A stretch of DNA of 9,918 bases from Acholeplasmataceae bacterium (GTDB lineage: Bacteria > Bacillota_I > Bacilli_A > Acholeplasmatales > Acholeplasmataceae). Positions within the stretch are counted from its first letter, which is position 1. Each line of letters begins with the position of its first letter. Position numbers and translations under genes: made by a program. Shown here in pieces: positions 1-5,962 of the stretch. The stretch is from NCBI GenBank assembly GCA_016934175.1, contig JAFGTI010000013.1, positions 1-9,918 on the forward strand, read 5' to 3'. The notes beneath the pieces are model-generated. The model was not told the origin of the DNA, made no database searches, and worked only from the letters and a program-made list of their open reading frames with translations.

Positions 1-39
1 AACAACCCATTAATTAATTCTTTTAAACTATTTAATTTG

Positions 40-68
40 TTGAATTTCTCCTATAAATGTTATATAAT
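40..68 (+). promoter_or_regulatory. Sigma-A-type promoter of the AbiE operon
   Basis: A -35 box TTGAAT (40-45) and a perfect -10 box TATAAT (63-68) are separated by 17 nt. Transcription would begin near position 75, leaving a leader of only about 16 nt that contains the ribosome binding site GGAGG (79-83). A 10-nt palindrome, ATTAATTAAT (9-18), lies upstream and could bind an autoregulator, but such a palindrome is weak evidence in AT-rich DNA. AbiEi proteins are known to repress their own promoters; whether this one does is not shown here. Confidence 0.65.
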
Positions 69-90
69 ACTATTAAATGGAGGAAATAAC

Positions 91-681
91 ATGATTTTGA
101 CAGCATTAGATCTAAAGGAGAAGTATAAAGATTATACGGATATTAATGGCAAAATTAAAAGAGATGTAGACAATAACATCTTGTTTCCTGTTGTGAGAGG
201 TATATATGAAACAAATGCGAATGTAGAGGGTTACTTACTTTCTTCATATATTTATGGTCCTTCATATCTATCATTTGAATATGCACTGTCGTTTCATAAT
301 ATGATTCCAGAAAGAGTCGTTGTTTACACCAATGCTACTTTTAACAAAAGAAAAAGTAAAACTTACAAAAACCATTTTGGTCTTTTTACGTATAGAGATG
401 TTCCAAAAGAAGCTTTTCCATTTTCTATTCAGGCTTATGAAAAAGATACCTATTCATACTTCATAGCTAGTCCTGAAAAAGCCCTATGTGACATGCTTTA
501 TATTAGGCAACCGGTTTCTAGCATTAAAGAATTAAAGTACTTATTATTTGAAGATATTAGAATAAATAGTGAAGCATTTCAGTTGCTAAAATATGATGAT
601 ATTATGTTTTTATCTAATAAATACATTTCAAATAATATAAAATTTTTAATAAGGCTAATTGAAAGTGAGTATATAAAATGA
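91..681 (+). CDS. abiEi: AbiEi-like type IV antitoxin / transcriptional regulator
   Basis: This 196-aa protein is probably the antitoxin of an AbiE-type abortive-infection toxin-antitoxin pair. In the family, AbiEi neutralises the nucleotidyltransferase toxin without a stable complex and represses the operon. Residues 1-45 look like a reduced winged-helix segment, with a wing-like stretch ending in VVRGIYE (34-40). The core carries the family-like patterns YGPSYLSFEYALS (55-67) and SPEKALCDMLY (127-137). The start at 91 is chosen because GGAGG (79-83) sits 7 nt upstream; a TTG further up at 37 falls inside the promoter. The gene ends in an ATGA overlap with the toxin gene, typical of the pair. 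The N-terminal helix-turn-helix seems short, so the DNA-binding assignment is less sure than the family assignment. Confidence 0.8.
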   Translation: MILTALDLKEKYKDYTDINGKIKRDVDNNILFPVVRGIYETNANVEGYLLSSYIYGPSYLSFEYALSFHNMIPERVVVYTNATFNKRKSKTYKNHFGLFTYRDVPKEAFPFSIQAYEKDTYSYFIASPEKALCDMLYIRQPVSSIKELKYLLFEDIRINSEAFQLLKYDDIMFLSNKYISNNIKFLIRLIESEYIK

Positions 682-1550
682 CAATAATTCAACAAATGAT
701 TGATAAATACAATCCAAAAACGTTAGAAGATAAAAAAAATGTAATCAAAGAAGTCTTACAGGAAGTTATTTTAGCAGGACTATCAAAAACTGATTTTTTC
801 ACACATGCTGCTTTTTATGGCGGCACAGCTTTACGTATATTTTATGGAATGGATAGATTTAGTGAAGATCTGGATTTCTCATTACTGACTGGTAACGATA
901 CATTTGATATTAATAAATATTTTAAACCAATAAGCGATATTGTAAACTCCCTTGGATTATCATTTGAAATCTCAAAAAAAGACAAGTTATCTCACTCAAA
1001 CATTGATTCAGCATTTATAAAAGGTAATACCAAAGAAACCTATATAACCATCTTTCCAAACGCAGCAGATTCCAGTCAAATTATTCATAATGAGAAAATA
1101 ATTATTAAATTTGAGATTGATGTGAATCCACCAAAATACGCTACAACTGAAATTAAATATCGTTTGTTACCATTTCCATTTCAGGTAAGAGTTTATGACA
1201 AAAAATCTTTATTTGCGGGTAAAATTCATGCAGTAATTGCTAGAAGTTGGAAAAATCGTGTAAAAGGTAGAGACTTATTTGATTATATCTATTATTTAAG
1301 TTTAGACACAGAAGTGAATCTAAAACATTTGGAATCAAGGCTTAAAGAAACAAAAACCATCAATGAAGATGTCGTTTTAACCCGAAAAAAATTAATTGAA
1401 GTATTAGAGAATAGATTTGATCATATCGATTTTGAAATGGCAAAATCAGATATTAGACCATTTCTTAAAGATCAAAGTAGTCTTGAAATGTGGGACATTG
1501 ACTTTTTCAAAGCTATTACTAGTACTATAAAAGTAGATCATGAGGCATAA
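678..1550 (+). CDS. abiEii: AbiEii/AbiGii-family nucleotidyltransferase toxin
   Basis: This 290-aa protein is the toxin partner of the AbiE pair, a member of the DNA polymerase beta-like nucleotidyltransferase superfamily. Family members transfer nucleotides, in studied cases to tRNA ends, and halt growth during phage infection. The catalytic signature is clear: GGTALR (48-53) followed by RFSEDLDFSL (60-69), with metal-binding D64 and D66. A likely third acidic residue is D148 in KFEIDVNPP (144-152). The C-terminal helical part has the conserved K182 and the KGRDLFD motif (196-202). No catalytic residue is missing, so the enzyme should be active. Translation starts at the ATG overlapping the antitoxin stop (ATGA, 678-681); there is no separate strong ribosome site, so the two are probably coupled. 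The exact nucleotide and substrate cannot be read from sequence. Confidence 0.9.
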   Translation: MTIIQQMIDKYNPKTLEDKKNVIKEVLQEVILAGLSKTDFFTHAAFYGGTALRIFYGMDRFSEDLDFSLLTGNDTFDINKYFKPISDIVNSLGLSFEISKKDKLSHSNIDSAFIKGNTKETYITIFPNAADSSQIIHNEKIIIKFEIDVNPPKYATTEIKYRLLPFPFQVRVYDKKSLFAGKIHAVIARSWKNRVKGRDLFDYIYYLSLDTEVNLKHLESRLKETKTINEDVVLTRKKLIEVLENRFDHIDFEMAKSDIRPFLKDQSSLEMWDIDFFKAITSTIKVDHEA

Positions 1551-1552
1551 AG

Positions 1553-1823
1553 ATGATAAAAGCAAATCAAGACAAGTTTAAAACAATCCTTGATTATTTT
1601 ATCGAGGAAAAAACACTTGATAAGGCTAAATGTTTATTAGATGGTAAACCATATGATGAAACATATTACTTTTAACACAAAGATATCTTGATAAATACAA
1701 GGTTGATTTTGCAAGCAATTCAGTCGTATCAACGCACGCTGAAAGTATCGTATTGTTTTCACTAAAACGTGACTAAAAAATGGTTTAAATTATCCACATC
1801 GTGTTGAATTGACTAAATATTAG
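1553..1823 (+). pseudogene. Frameshifted third cistron of the AbiE operon, family unknown
   Basis: An ATG at 1553, two bases after the toxin stop and 7 nt after GAGG (1542-1545), opens a 40-codon frame that stops at TAA 1673-1675. From 1672 the -1 frame continues with plausible coding sequence (LTQRYLDKYKVDF) to TAA at 1774-1776. A further -1 shift then gives NGLNYPHRVELTKY ending at TAG 1821-1823. Adding one T in the T run at 1670-1673 and one base near 1774 yields a single 90-residue frame with no stops. I do not recognise the protein; it is charged and soluble, without membrane segments. It is either a decayed third member of the operon or a real gene with homopolymer sequencing errors. 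A genuine 40-aa product is also possible because the ribosome site is good. Confidence 0.55.
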
Positions 1824-1852
1824 TTTAATTGGAAGAAATTTGAGGTGCTAAA

Positions 1853-2365
1853 ATGTTGTTGATTAAAGAGATGATGCACAAACAAAACATAAATATTCAA
1901 GGAAAGTCGATTGAAAGAGAAGCTGTAAGAGGAGTTATACTTAAACATCATGAGTTACTTATGATACATTCTACAAAGAACAATGACTATAAATTTCCTG
2001 GTGGGGGCATCAATTTTGGAGAAACTCATGAAGATGCACTTATTCGAGAAATTAGTGAAGAATGTGGTGCAACCGTTACAAAAATTGATGATGAACTTGG
2101 AAAAGTCATTGAATATGATATTCCACTTGAAGACGATTATGATGTGTTCAAAATGACATCATTTTACTATTTATGTCAAGTCGATTCTAACTTTGGCAAT
2201 CAATCACTTGATTTATATGAAAAAGAATTAGGTTTTAACCCGGTTTGGATTAATATTGATGAAGCAATATCGGCAAATCTTAAATTAATCAATTCCAATT
2301 ATCATCCGCGCTGGGTAAAAAGAGAGTTAGTCGTATTAAATTACATAAAAGATAAACTTAAATAA
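1853..2365 (+). CDS. Nudix hydrolase
   Basis: This 170-aa protein hydrolyses a nucleoside diphosphate linked to another group, using a divalent metal. The Nudix box is perfect at residues 51-73: G51, E57 and then REISEECGA (65-73), including the catalytic E66, E69 and E70. A beta-strand run before it (RGVILKHHELLMIHS) and the FPGGG segment (48-52) fit the usual fold. The length is normal for a single-domain Nudix enzyme with a short N-terminal extension. GAGGTG (1842-1847) lies 5 nt before the ATG. The substrate cannot be told from sequence; the family ranges from oxidised nucleotides and ADP-ribose to RNA caps. It follows the broken AbiE cistron, and I see no convincing promoter of its own, so read-through from upstream is possible. 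Confidence 0.88.
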   Translation: MLLIKEMMHKQNINIQGKSIEREAVRGVILKHHELLMIHSTKNNDYKFPGGGINFGETHEDALIREISEECGATVTKIDDELGKVIEYDIPLEDDYDVFKMTSFYYLCQVDSNFGNQSLDLYEKELGFNPVWINIDEAISANLKLINSNYHPRWVKRELVVLNYIKDKLK

Positions 2366-2421
2366 AAAATCACTTAAACATCATATTTTATCATCAATTA
2401 AATGAAGGAGTGTAGAATTTA

Positions 2422-2976
2422 ATGTCAAAACTTATCATCATTACGGGGTTTTTGGCAACGCTAAAAACAACGATATCTTTGAGACTCAGTAAAGATCTTG
2501 GAATACCTTCTTTAAATAAAGATTCAATCAAAGAAATTCTAGGAGAAACCATTGGTTTTACAAATCGAGAAGAAAATTTAAAACTTTCTTTCGCTACTTT
2601 TCAGCTCATGAAGTTCATGATGATGAAAAACATGGACTTAAATATTGACACGATCATCGAAAGCAACTTTAAACCTTCTGAAATTAAGGAATTAGAAAAT
2701 GCATGTCGTCGTCAGAATATTCAAATTTTAACGATTTATCTTTTTGGTGATGTCGATGTTTTATATCAACGTTATATCGATCGACAACCAAATCGACATC
2801 CAGTCCATACTTCAACAGGACTCATCTCTTATGAAATGTTTAAACAGTCAATGAGTCAATATCGAAAAGAAGATTGTATTGGAGAAGTAGTTAGTTTTGA
2901 TACAACTAAATTTAATGAGGATATCTATCATGACATTCTTCATACAGTGGAAGGTTTCTCTAAAAGTAATACATAA
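2422..2976 (+). CDS. AAA_33-like small P-loop kinase / ATP-binding protein
   Basis: This 184-aa protein resembles the small P-loop kinases of the AAA_33 / zeta-toxin-like group, which phosphorylate small molecules or nucleotides. The Walker A region is IITGFLATLKTTIS (6-19). The lysine K15 and T16 are present, but the glycine that normally precedes the lysine is L14, which is very unusual. Other family-like features are a substrate-side motif NKDSIKE (32-38), a Walker B-like strand with IIESNF (78-83), and an arginine-rich lid around RYIDRQPNRHP (117-127). The ribosome site AAGGAG (2405-2410) is 11 nt before the ATG, slightly far. It lies 56 nt after the Nudix gene and directly before a strong terminator, so it ends this transcription unit. 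The substrate is unknown, and the P-loop change makes full activity uncertain. Confidence 0.7.
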   Translation: MSKLIIITGFLATLKTTISLRLSKDLGIPSLNKDSIKEILGETIGFTNREENLKLSFATFQLMKFMMMKNMDLNIDTIIESNFKPSEIKELENACRRQNIQILTIYLFGDVDVLYQRYIDRQPNRHPVHTSTGLISYEMFKQSMSQYRKEDCIGEVVSFDTTKFNEDIYHDILHTVEGFSKSNT

Positions 2977-3027
2977 AAACTAATATATTTAATAAATAAT
3001 CAATTAAACAATTAAAAATAAAATCTT

Positions 3028-3070
3028 AAAAGTCATCTCTTCCTTAGTGAAGATTCTAGATGACTTTTTT
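3028..3070 (+). terminator. Rho-independent terminator after the kinase gene
   Basis: An 11-bp perfect stem pairs AAAAGTCATCT (3028-3038) with AGATGACTTTT (3058-3068), and the T run continues to 3070. Inside the loop, CTTC (3039-3042) can also pair with GAAG (3049-3052), giving a second short stem. The T run marks it as a + strand terminator. The A-rich left arm means it could also work on the - strand, but no - strand gene approaches it. It separates the AbiE/Nudix/kinase block from the potassium operon. Confidence 0.85.
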
Positions 3071-3095
3071 CTATTTGATGAAAATTCATGCAAAA

Positions 3096-3167
3096 TTGGG
3101 GCTGCTTAACGCCATCTTTATATTTTTTTAACATCATTCATGAAACCTTGAATACTATCTTTATACT
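3096..3167 (+). promoter_or_regulatory. Candidate promoter region of the trk operon
   Basis: The operon must start between the terminator and position 3206. Two candidate -10 boxes are visible. TATATT (3119-3124) lies 17 nt after a weak TTGGGG (3096-3101). TATACT (3162-3167) has no good -35 at the expected distance, as would suit an activator-dependent promoter. A good-looking TTGAAT (3148-3153) has no -10 at proper spacing. The choice between these cannot be made from sequence. Confidence 0.35.
3114..3165 (+). promoter_or_regulatory. Direct repeat ATCTTTATA, candidate response-regulator operator
   Basis: The 9-mer ATCTTTATA occurs exactly at 3114-3122 and 3157-3165, with starts 43 nt apart, close to four helical turns. 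OmpR-family regulators, including KdpE, bind direct repeats, and a kdpE-like gene lies in this same operon. The first copy continues into a T tract and AACATC, which resembles from memory the T-rich KdpE site upstream of E. coli kdpFABC (TTTATAC followed by a T tract and ACAC). T-rich matches are cheap in such AT-rich DNA, so this is a hypothesis. Confidence 0.35.
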
Positions 3168-3205
3168 GTAATCGGTAAAATAAATGCGTTAAAGGAGGAT
3201 TTAAC

Positions 3206-3397
3206 ATGGAAGAATTAATTGGACAAAAAGTCAAAATTACACTTAATGCATCATCAGGATTTATAACTTATGTAGGCAAAATTATTCGATCACTCGAACA
3301 ATTTCTTTTGATTGATACAACAATAGGACCTATTTACATTAGTTATGCGGCAGTCAAAACAATTCAAGTATTAGGTGATCATCATGAAGAAAAATAA
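3206..3397 (+). CDS. Small beta-rich protein, possible Sm/Hfq-like fold, leading the trk operon
   Basis: This 63-aa protein of unknown function has an excellent ribosome site, AAAGGAGG (3191-3198), 7 nt before the ATG, so it is very probably made. It has no signal peptide or membrane helix. Its pattern is strand-rich: KVKITL (8-13), a glycine before YVGKII (22-27), QFLLIDT (32-38), then IYISYAAVKTIQV (43-55). The order and spacing resemble Sm-like barrels; in Hfq the matching parts are G-Q-I, D-Q-F and a Y-K-H-A-I segment. The Hfq Lys-His pair is not present here, so RNA binding is not implied. It overlaps the next gene by 14 nt and is likely translated together with the TrkA proteins. A role as an accessory or regulator of K+ uptake is inference from position only. 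Confidence 0.75.
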   Translation: MEELIGQKVKITLNASSGFITYVGKIIRSLEQFLLIDTTIGPIYISYAAVKTIQVLGDHHEEK

Positions 3398-3818
3398 AAG
3401 TGTGGTCATTGGTTCTGGTCGTTTAGGTGCGAGTATTGCAGCTATGTTATCTGATTTGGGTAATGATGTGGTCATCATTGATAAAGATGATACATCATTT
3501 AGAAAACTCGCTGATACATTTAGTGGTTATGATGTCATTGGGGATGCAACTGATTTATCGATATTGGAAAATGAAGCTTTAATTAGAGAAGCGAAAGAAG
3601 TAATTATCACGACAGATAGCGATAATGTGAATCTTTTTATTGCGCACCTTTGCTTCAATATTATTGACGTTCCAAACATTTATGTCAGATTTTCTGATAC
3701 TGATAAAGGAAAGCTCATTGAAAATACAACGATTAAAGCGATTTATCCGTTTATTTTATCGATTGATGAATTTATGAATATGCGTGAGGTGAGTCATCAT
3801 GAAAATAGTCATCGCTAA
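3384..3818 (+). CDS. Stand-alone RCK_N (TrkA-N) potassium-uptake regulatory protein
   Basis: This 144-aa cytoplasmic protein is a single Rossmann-type RCK_N domain, the nucleotide-sensing part of Trk/Ktr gating rings. The dinucleotide loop GSGRLG (10-15) is intact, the second strand ends in acidic D33 (VVIIDKD), and GDATD (53-57) follows in the usual place. After about residue 130 the protein simply ends, so there is no RCK_C domain. It may bind NAD(H) or adenine nucleotides and assemble with the next protein on TrkH. The ATG at 3384 is preferred because AGGTG (3373-3377) is 6 nt upstream; a GTG at 3375 would add three residues. It overlaps the genes on both sides (14 and 20 nt). Full TrkA proteins have RCK_N plus RCK_C, often doubled, so the split form is noteworthy. 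Confidence 0.88.
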   Translation: MKKNKSVVIGSGRLGASIAAMLSDLGNDVVIIDKDDTSFRKLADTFSGYDVIGDATDLSILENEALIREAKEVIITTDSDNVNLFIAHLCFNIIDVPNIYVRFSDTDKGKLIENTTIKAIYPFILSIDEFMNMREVSHHENSHR

Positions 3819-4476
3819 CGGTACACATGAAGCAGATTTTATAATCAAGAAATTCAAGAAAGAAAAGCATCAAATGATTGTTATTAATAATGATAAGGAT
3901 TTTGGTAGTTACATTAGCAGCTCAAACCGAATACCTGTGATTTTTGGGGATCCAACTAAAGCATACGTGCTAGAAGATGCTAATACATTTAATGCCGATG
4001 TGTTTATTGCTCTATCAACAAATGATATAGACAACTATGTTGCCTGCATGACAGCGAAAAAGTTATTCAATATTCCTCGCGTTGTTAGTATTGTTCGAAA
4101 CCCTAAACGTGTTGATCTTTTTAAAACCCTAGGGATAGATAGCGTGATATGTTCAACTTATTTATTAGGTGAAAGTATTACTTCAGAATCTATCATTGAA
4201 GATTTTATAAAGACGATATCTATAGAAAATGAAAAAATAGTGATTGTAGAATTAATTATTGATAGCGAATGCCTTTTAGTGAATCAGAAAATAAGAGACG
4301 CGAGTATCCCACATTTCTTAAATATTAGTTGTATTTATAGAGACCCAGAAGTCATCATCGCAAATGGTGATACTGTGATATTACCTGATGACAAGCTTGT
4401 TATCGTAACTACACCCGAACATCATCAAGAGTCTATTGATTTCATACAAAGAAAAGAGATGCCAAATGGATCCTAA
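3799..4476 (+). CDS. trkA: TrkA family protein, degenerate RCK_N plus RCK_C
   Basis: This 225-aa cytoplasmic protein carries RCK_N at about 1-135 and RCK_C (TrkA_C) at about 145-222, the layout of a KtrA-type gating subunit for a Trk/Ktr K+ channel. The RCK_N glycine loop is degenerate: the usual GxGxxG is replaced by NGTHEA (7-12), and the acidic residue at the end of strand 2 is N30. It may therefore not bind a dinucleotide in the normal way. The C-terminal domain has the expected pattern of strands and the NGDTVILPDDKLVIV stretch; RCK_C domains can bind c-di-AMP in Firmicutes, which is not demonstrable here. Its start has GAGGTGA (3786-3792) 6 nt upstream. It overlaps the preceding RCK gene by 20 nt and the TrkH gene by 11 nt. 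Confidence 0.88.
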   Translation: MKIVIANGTHEADFIIKKFKKEKHQMIVINNDKDFGSYISSSNRIPVIFGDPTKAYVLEDANTFNADVFIALSTNDIDNYVACMTAKKLFNIPRVVSIVRNPKRVDLFKTLGIDSVICSTYLLGESITSESIIEDFIKTISIENEKIVIVELIIDSECLLVNQKIRDASIPHFLNISCIYRDPEVIIANGDTVILPDDKLVIVTTPEHHQESIDFIQRKEMPNGS

Positions 4477-5962
4477 GAAAATAATATCTGGATATCCTTT
4501 AATATTAGGATATCTTGGTTATTTCATCATGATGATAGGATTAATTAATCTTCTGCCTTTATTAACTATTTTGTTTTATCCAGAAGATGCATCTGAATCT
4601 AAGTATTTCATCATACCAGGTGTGGTTGCTATTATCGTGGGTTATCTTTTATCTCTAATTTTAAGAGGAAAAGACACATCTAAACTCGAAAGACATCAAG
4701 ATATTTTATTGATATTTTTGATTTGGATTTTTGCAATTATCATATCAGCTTTCCCGTTTATTCTTAGTGGGAATTATAATTTTACACAAGCTATTTTTGA
4801 ATCAACAAGTGGTTATTCAACAACAGGTTTATCTGTTGTTGACGTATCGATCACATCCAAAACATTTTTATTATTTCGAAGTCTGCTACAATTTTTTGGT
4901 GGTGTAGGGTTAGTTTTAGTGTTAACTTCCGCAATTTCAGACAAATACGGAATGAAATTATATTTTGCAGAAGGGCATAATGATAAATTATTACCTAATT
5001 TAGCGAAATCAGCACGGTTGATTCTTTCCATTTATATTTTATATATCATCATCGGATCGATGATGTATACAGTTTTTGGAATGTCAGTCTTTGATTCGAT
5101 TAATCATTCAATTGCAAGTTTATCAACGGGTGGTTTTTCAACAAAAACTGCTTCAATTGGGCATTATGACAGTTTTCCTATTGAGATTATTACGATGGTA
5201 TTAATGTTATTAGGAAGCACAAATTTGATTATTCATCTGCAAATTTTTAAAGCAAAATATAAGAAAGCATTTCATCATAACGAAATGAAACTTTTATTGT
5301 TGGTTACCCTCATATTTTTACCAATTATGACACTTTCTTATATGAAAAATAGTGGTAATGCTTTATTCGATAGTTTTAGAGTGGGACTATTTCAGTTTGT
5401 GAGCGCGATTACTACTACTGGATTTCAAACCGTTGAACAGTTTACAACATTACCACATATATTGAATTATAGTGTTATAATACTTATGATTATAGGTGGT
5501 GGAATTGGATCGACTTCTGGTGGGATCAAACAATATCGCATCGCATTATTGCTCAAGAGTTTATACTGGAATATTCGCGATAAAATGTCACATCAACGAA
5601 CGATTCATACCAATTATATTCAAAAATTTGGAAAAGATTTCGAAGTTGTAGATGAAGATATTAACAATAATAATTCATTTATTGCACTTTATTTTATGGT
5701 GCTTGTCATTGGGACTGTTATATTTTCAATGTATGGGTACACTCTAGAAGAATCATTTTTTGAGTTTTCCTCTGCATTAGGAACGGTTGGATTATCGATT
5801 GGTATAATATCCTATCATACAGAACCTGTATTACTCTGGGTTACAACGTTTGGAATGTTTTTAGGCCGACTTGAATTTTATGTAATTATTATTGCTATTT
5901 CTAGATTAGTAATTGATCTGTCAAAAAAGAAGGTACACAATGTTAAAAAAAGAGTTGCATAA
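4466..5962 (+). CDS. trkH: TrkH/KtrB-family potassium channel subunit
   Basis: This 498-aa integral membrane protein is the ion-conducting subunit of the Trk K+ uptake system, close in size to the roughly 480-aa E. coli TrkH. The four pore-loop selectivity segments of the fold are all visible: STTGLS (118-123), STGGFST (220-226), TTTGFQT (316-322) and GTVGLS (439-444), each with its key glycine. The gating-loop region GGGIGSTSGGIKQYR (344-358) is typical. Hydrophobic helices fill the rest, starting with two before the first pore loop. The ATG at 4466 is chosen over a TTG at 4436: an AAGAG element (4454-4458) is 7 nt upstream, and this start gives the normal TrkH length. It overlaps trkA by 11 nt and the kinase gene by 23 nt. 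Confidence 0.95.
   Translation: MDPKKIISGYPLILGYLGYFIMMIGLINLLPLLTILFYPEDASESKYFIIPGVVAIIVGYLLSLILRGKDTSKLERHQDILLIFLIWIFAIIISAFPFILSGNYNFTQAIFESTSGYSTTGLSVVDVSITSKTFLLFRSLLQFFGGVGLVLVLTSAISDKYGMKLYFAEGHNDKLLPNLAKSARLILSIYILYIIIGSMMYTVFGMSVFDSINHSIASLSTGGFSTKTASIGHYDSFPIEIITMVLMLLGSTNLIIHLQIFKAKYKKAFHHNEMKLLLLVTLIFLPIMTLSYMKNSGNALFDSFRVGLFQFVSAITTTGFQTVEQFTTLPHILNYSVIILMIIGGGIGSTSGGIKQYRIALLLKSLYWNIRDKMSHQRTIHTNYIQKFGKDFEVVDEDINNNNSFIALYFMVLVIGTVIFSMYGYTLEESFFEFSSALGTVGLSIGIISYHTEPVLLWVTTFGMFLGRLEFYVIIIAISRLVIDLSKKKVHNVKKRVA

Noticed and set aside
9..18. Palindrome ATTAATTAAT as an AbiEi operator
   Set aside because: It is a single short AT-only palindrome; this is expected by chance in such DNA, and no second copy supports it.
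37..90. An upstream TTG start for the AbiEi gene at 37
   Set aside because: It falls within the promoter's -35 region, and the ATG at 91 has an ideal ribosome site.
2977..3205. A c-di-AMP (ydaO-type) riboswitch before the potassium genes
   Set aside because: Such riboswitches often precede K+ transporters, but the leader after the terminator is only about 135 nt, very AT-rich and shows no multi-helix structure.
4813..5031. A 72-codon open frame on the - strand
   Set aside because: It lies wholly inside trkH, opposite the first pore-loop region, has no recognisable motif and is explained as a shadow of the real gene.
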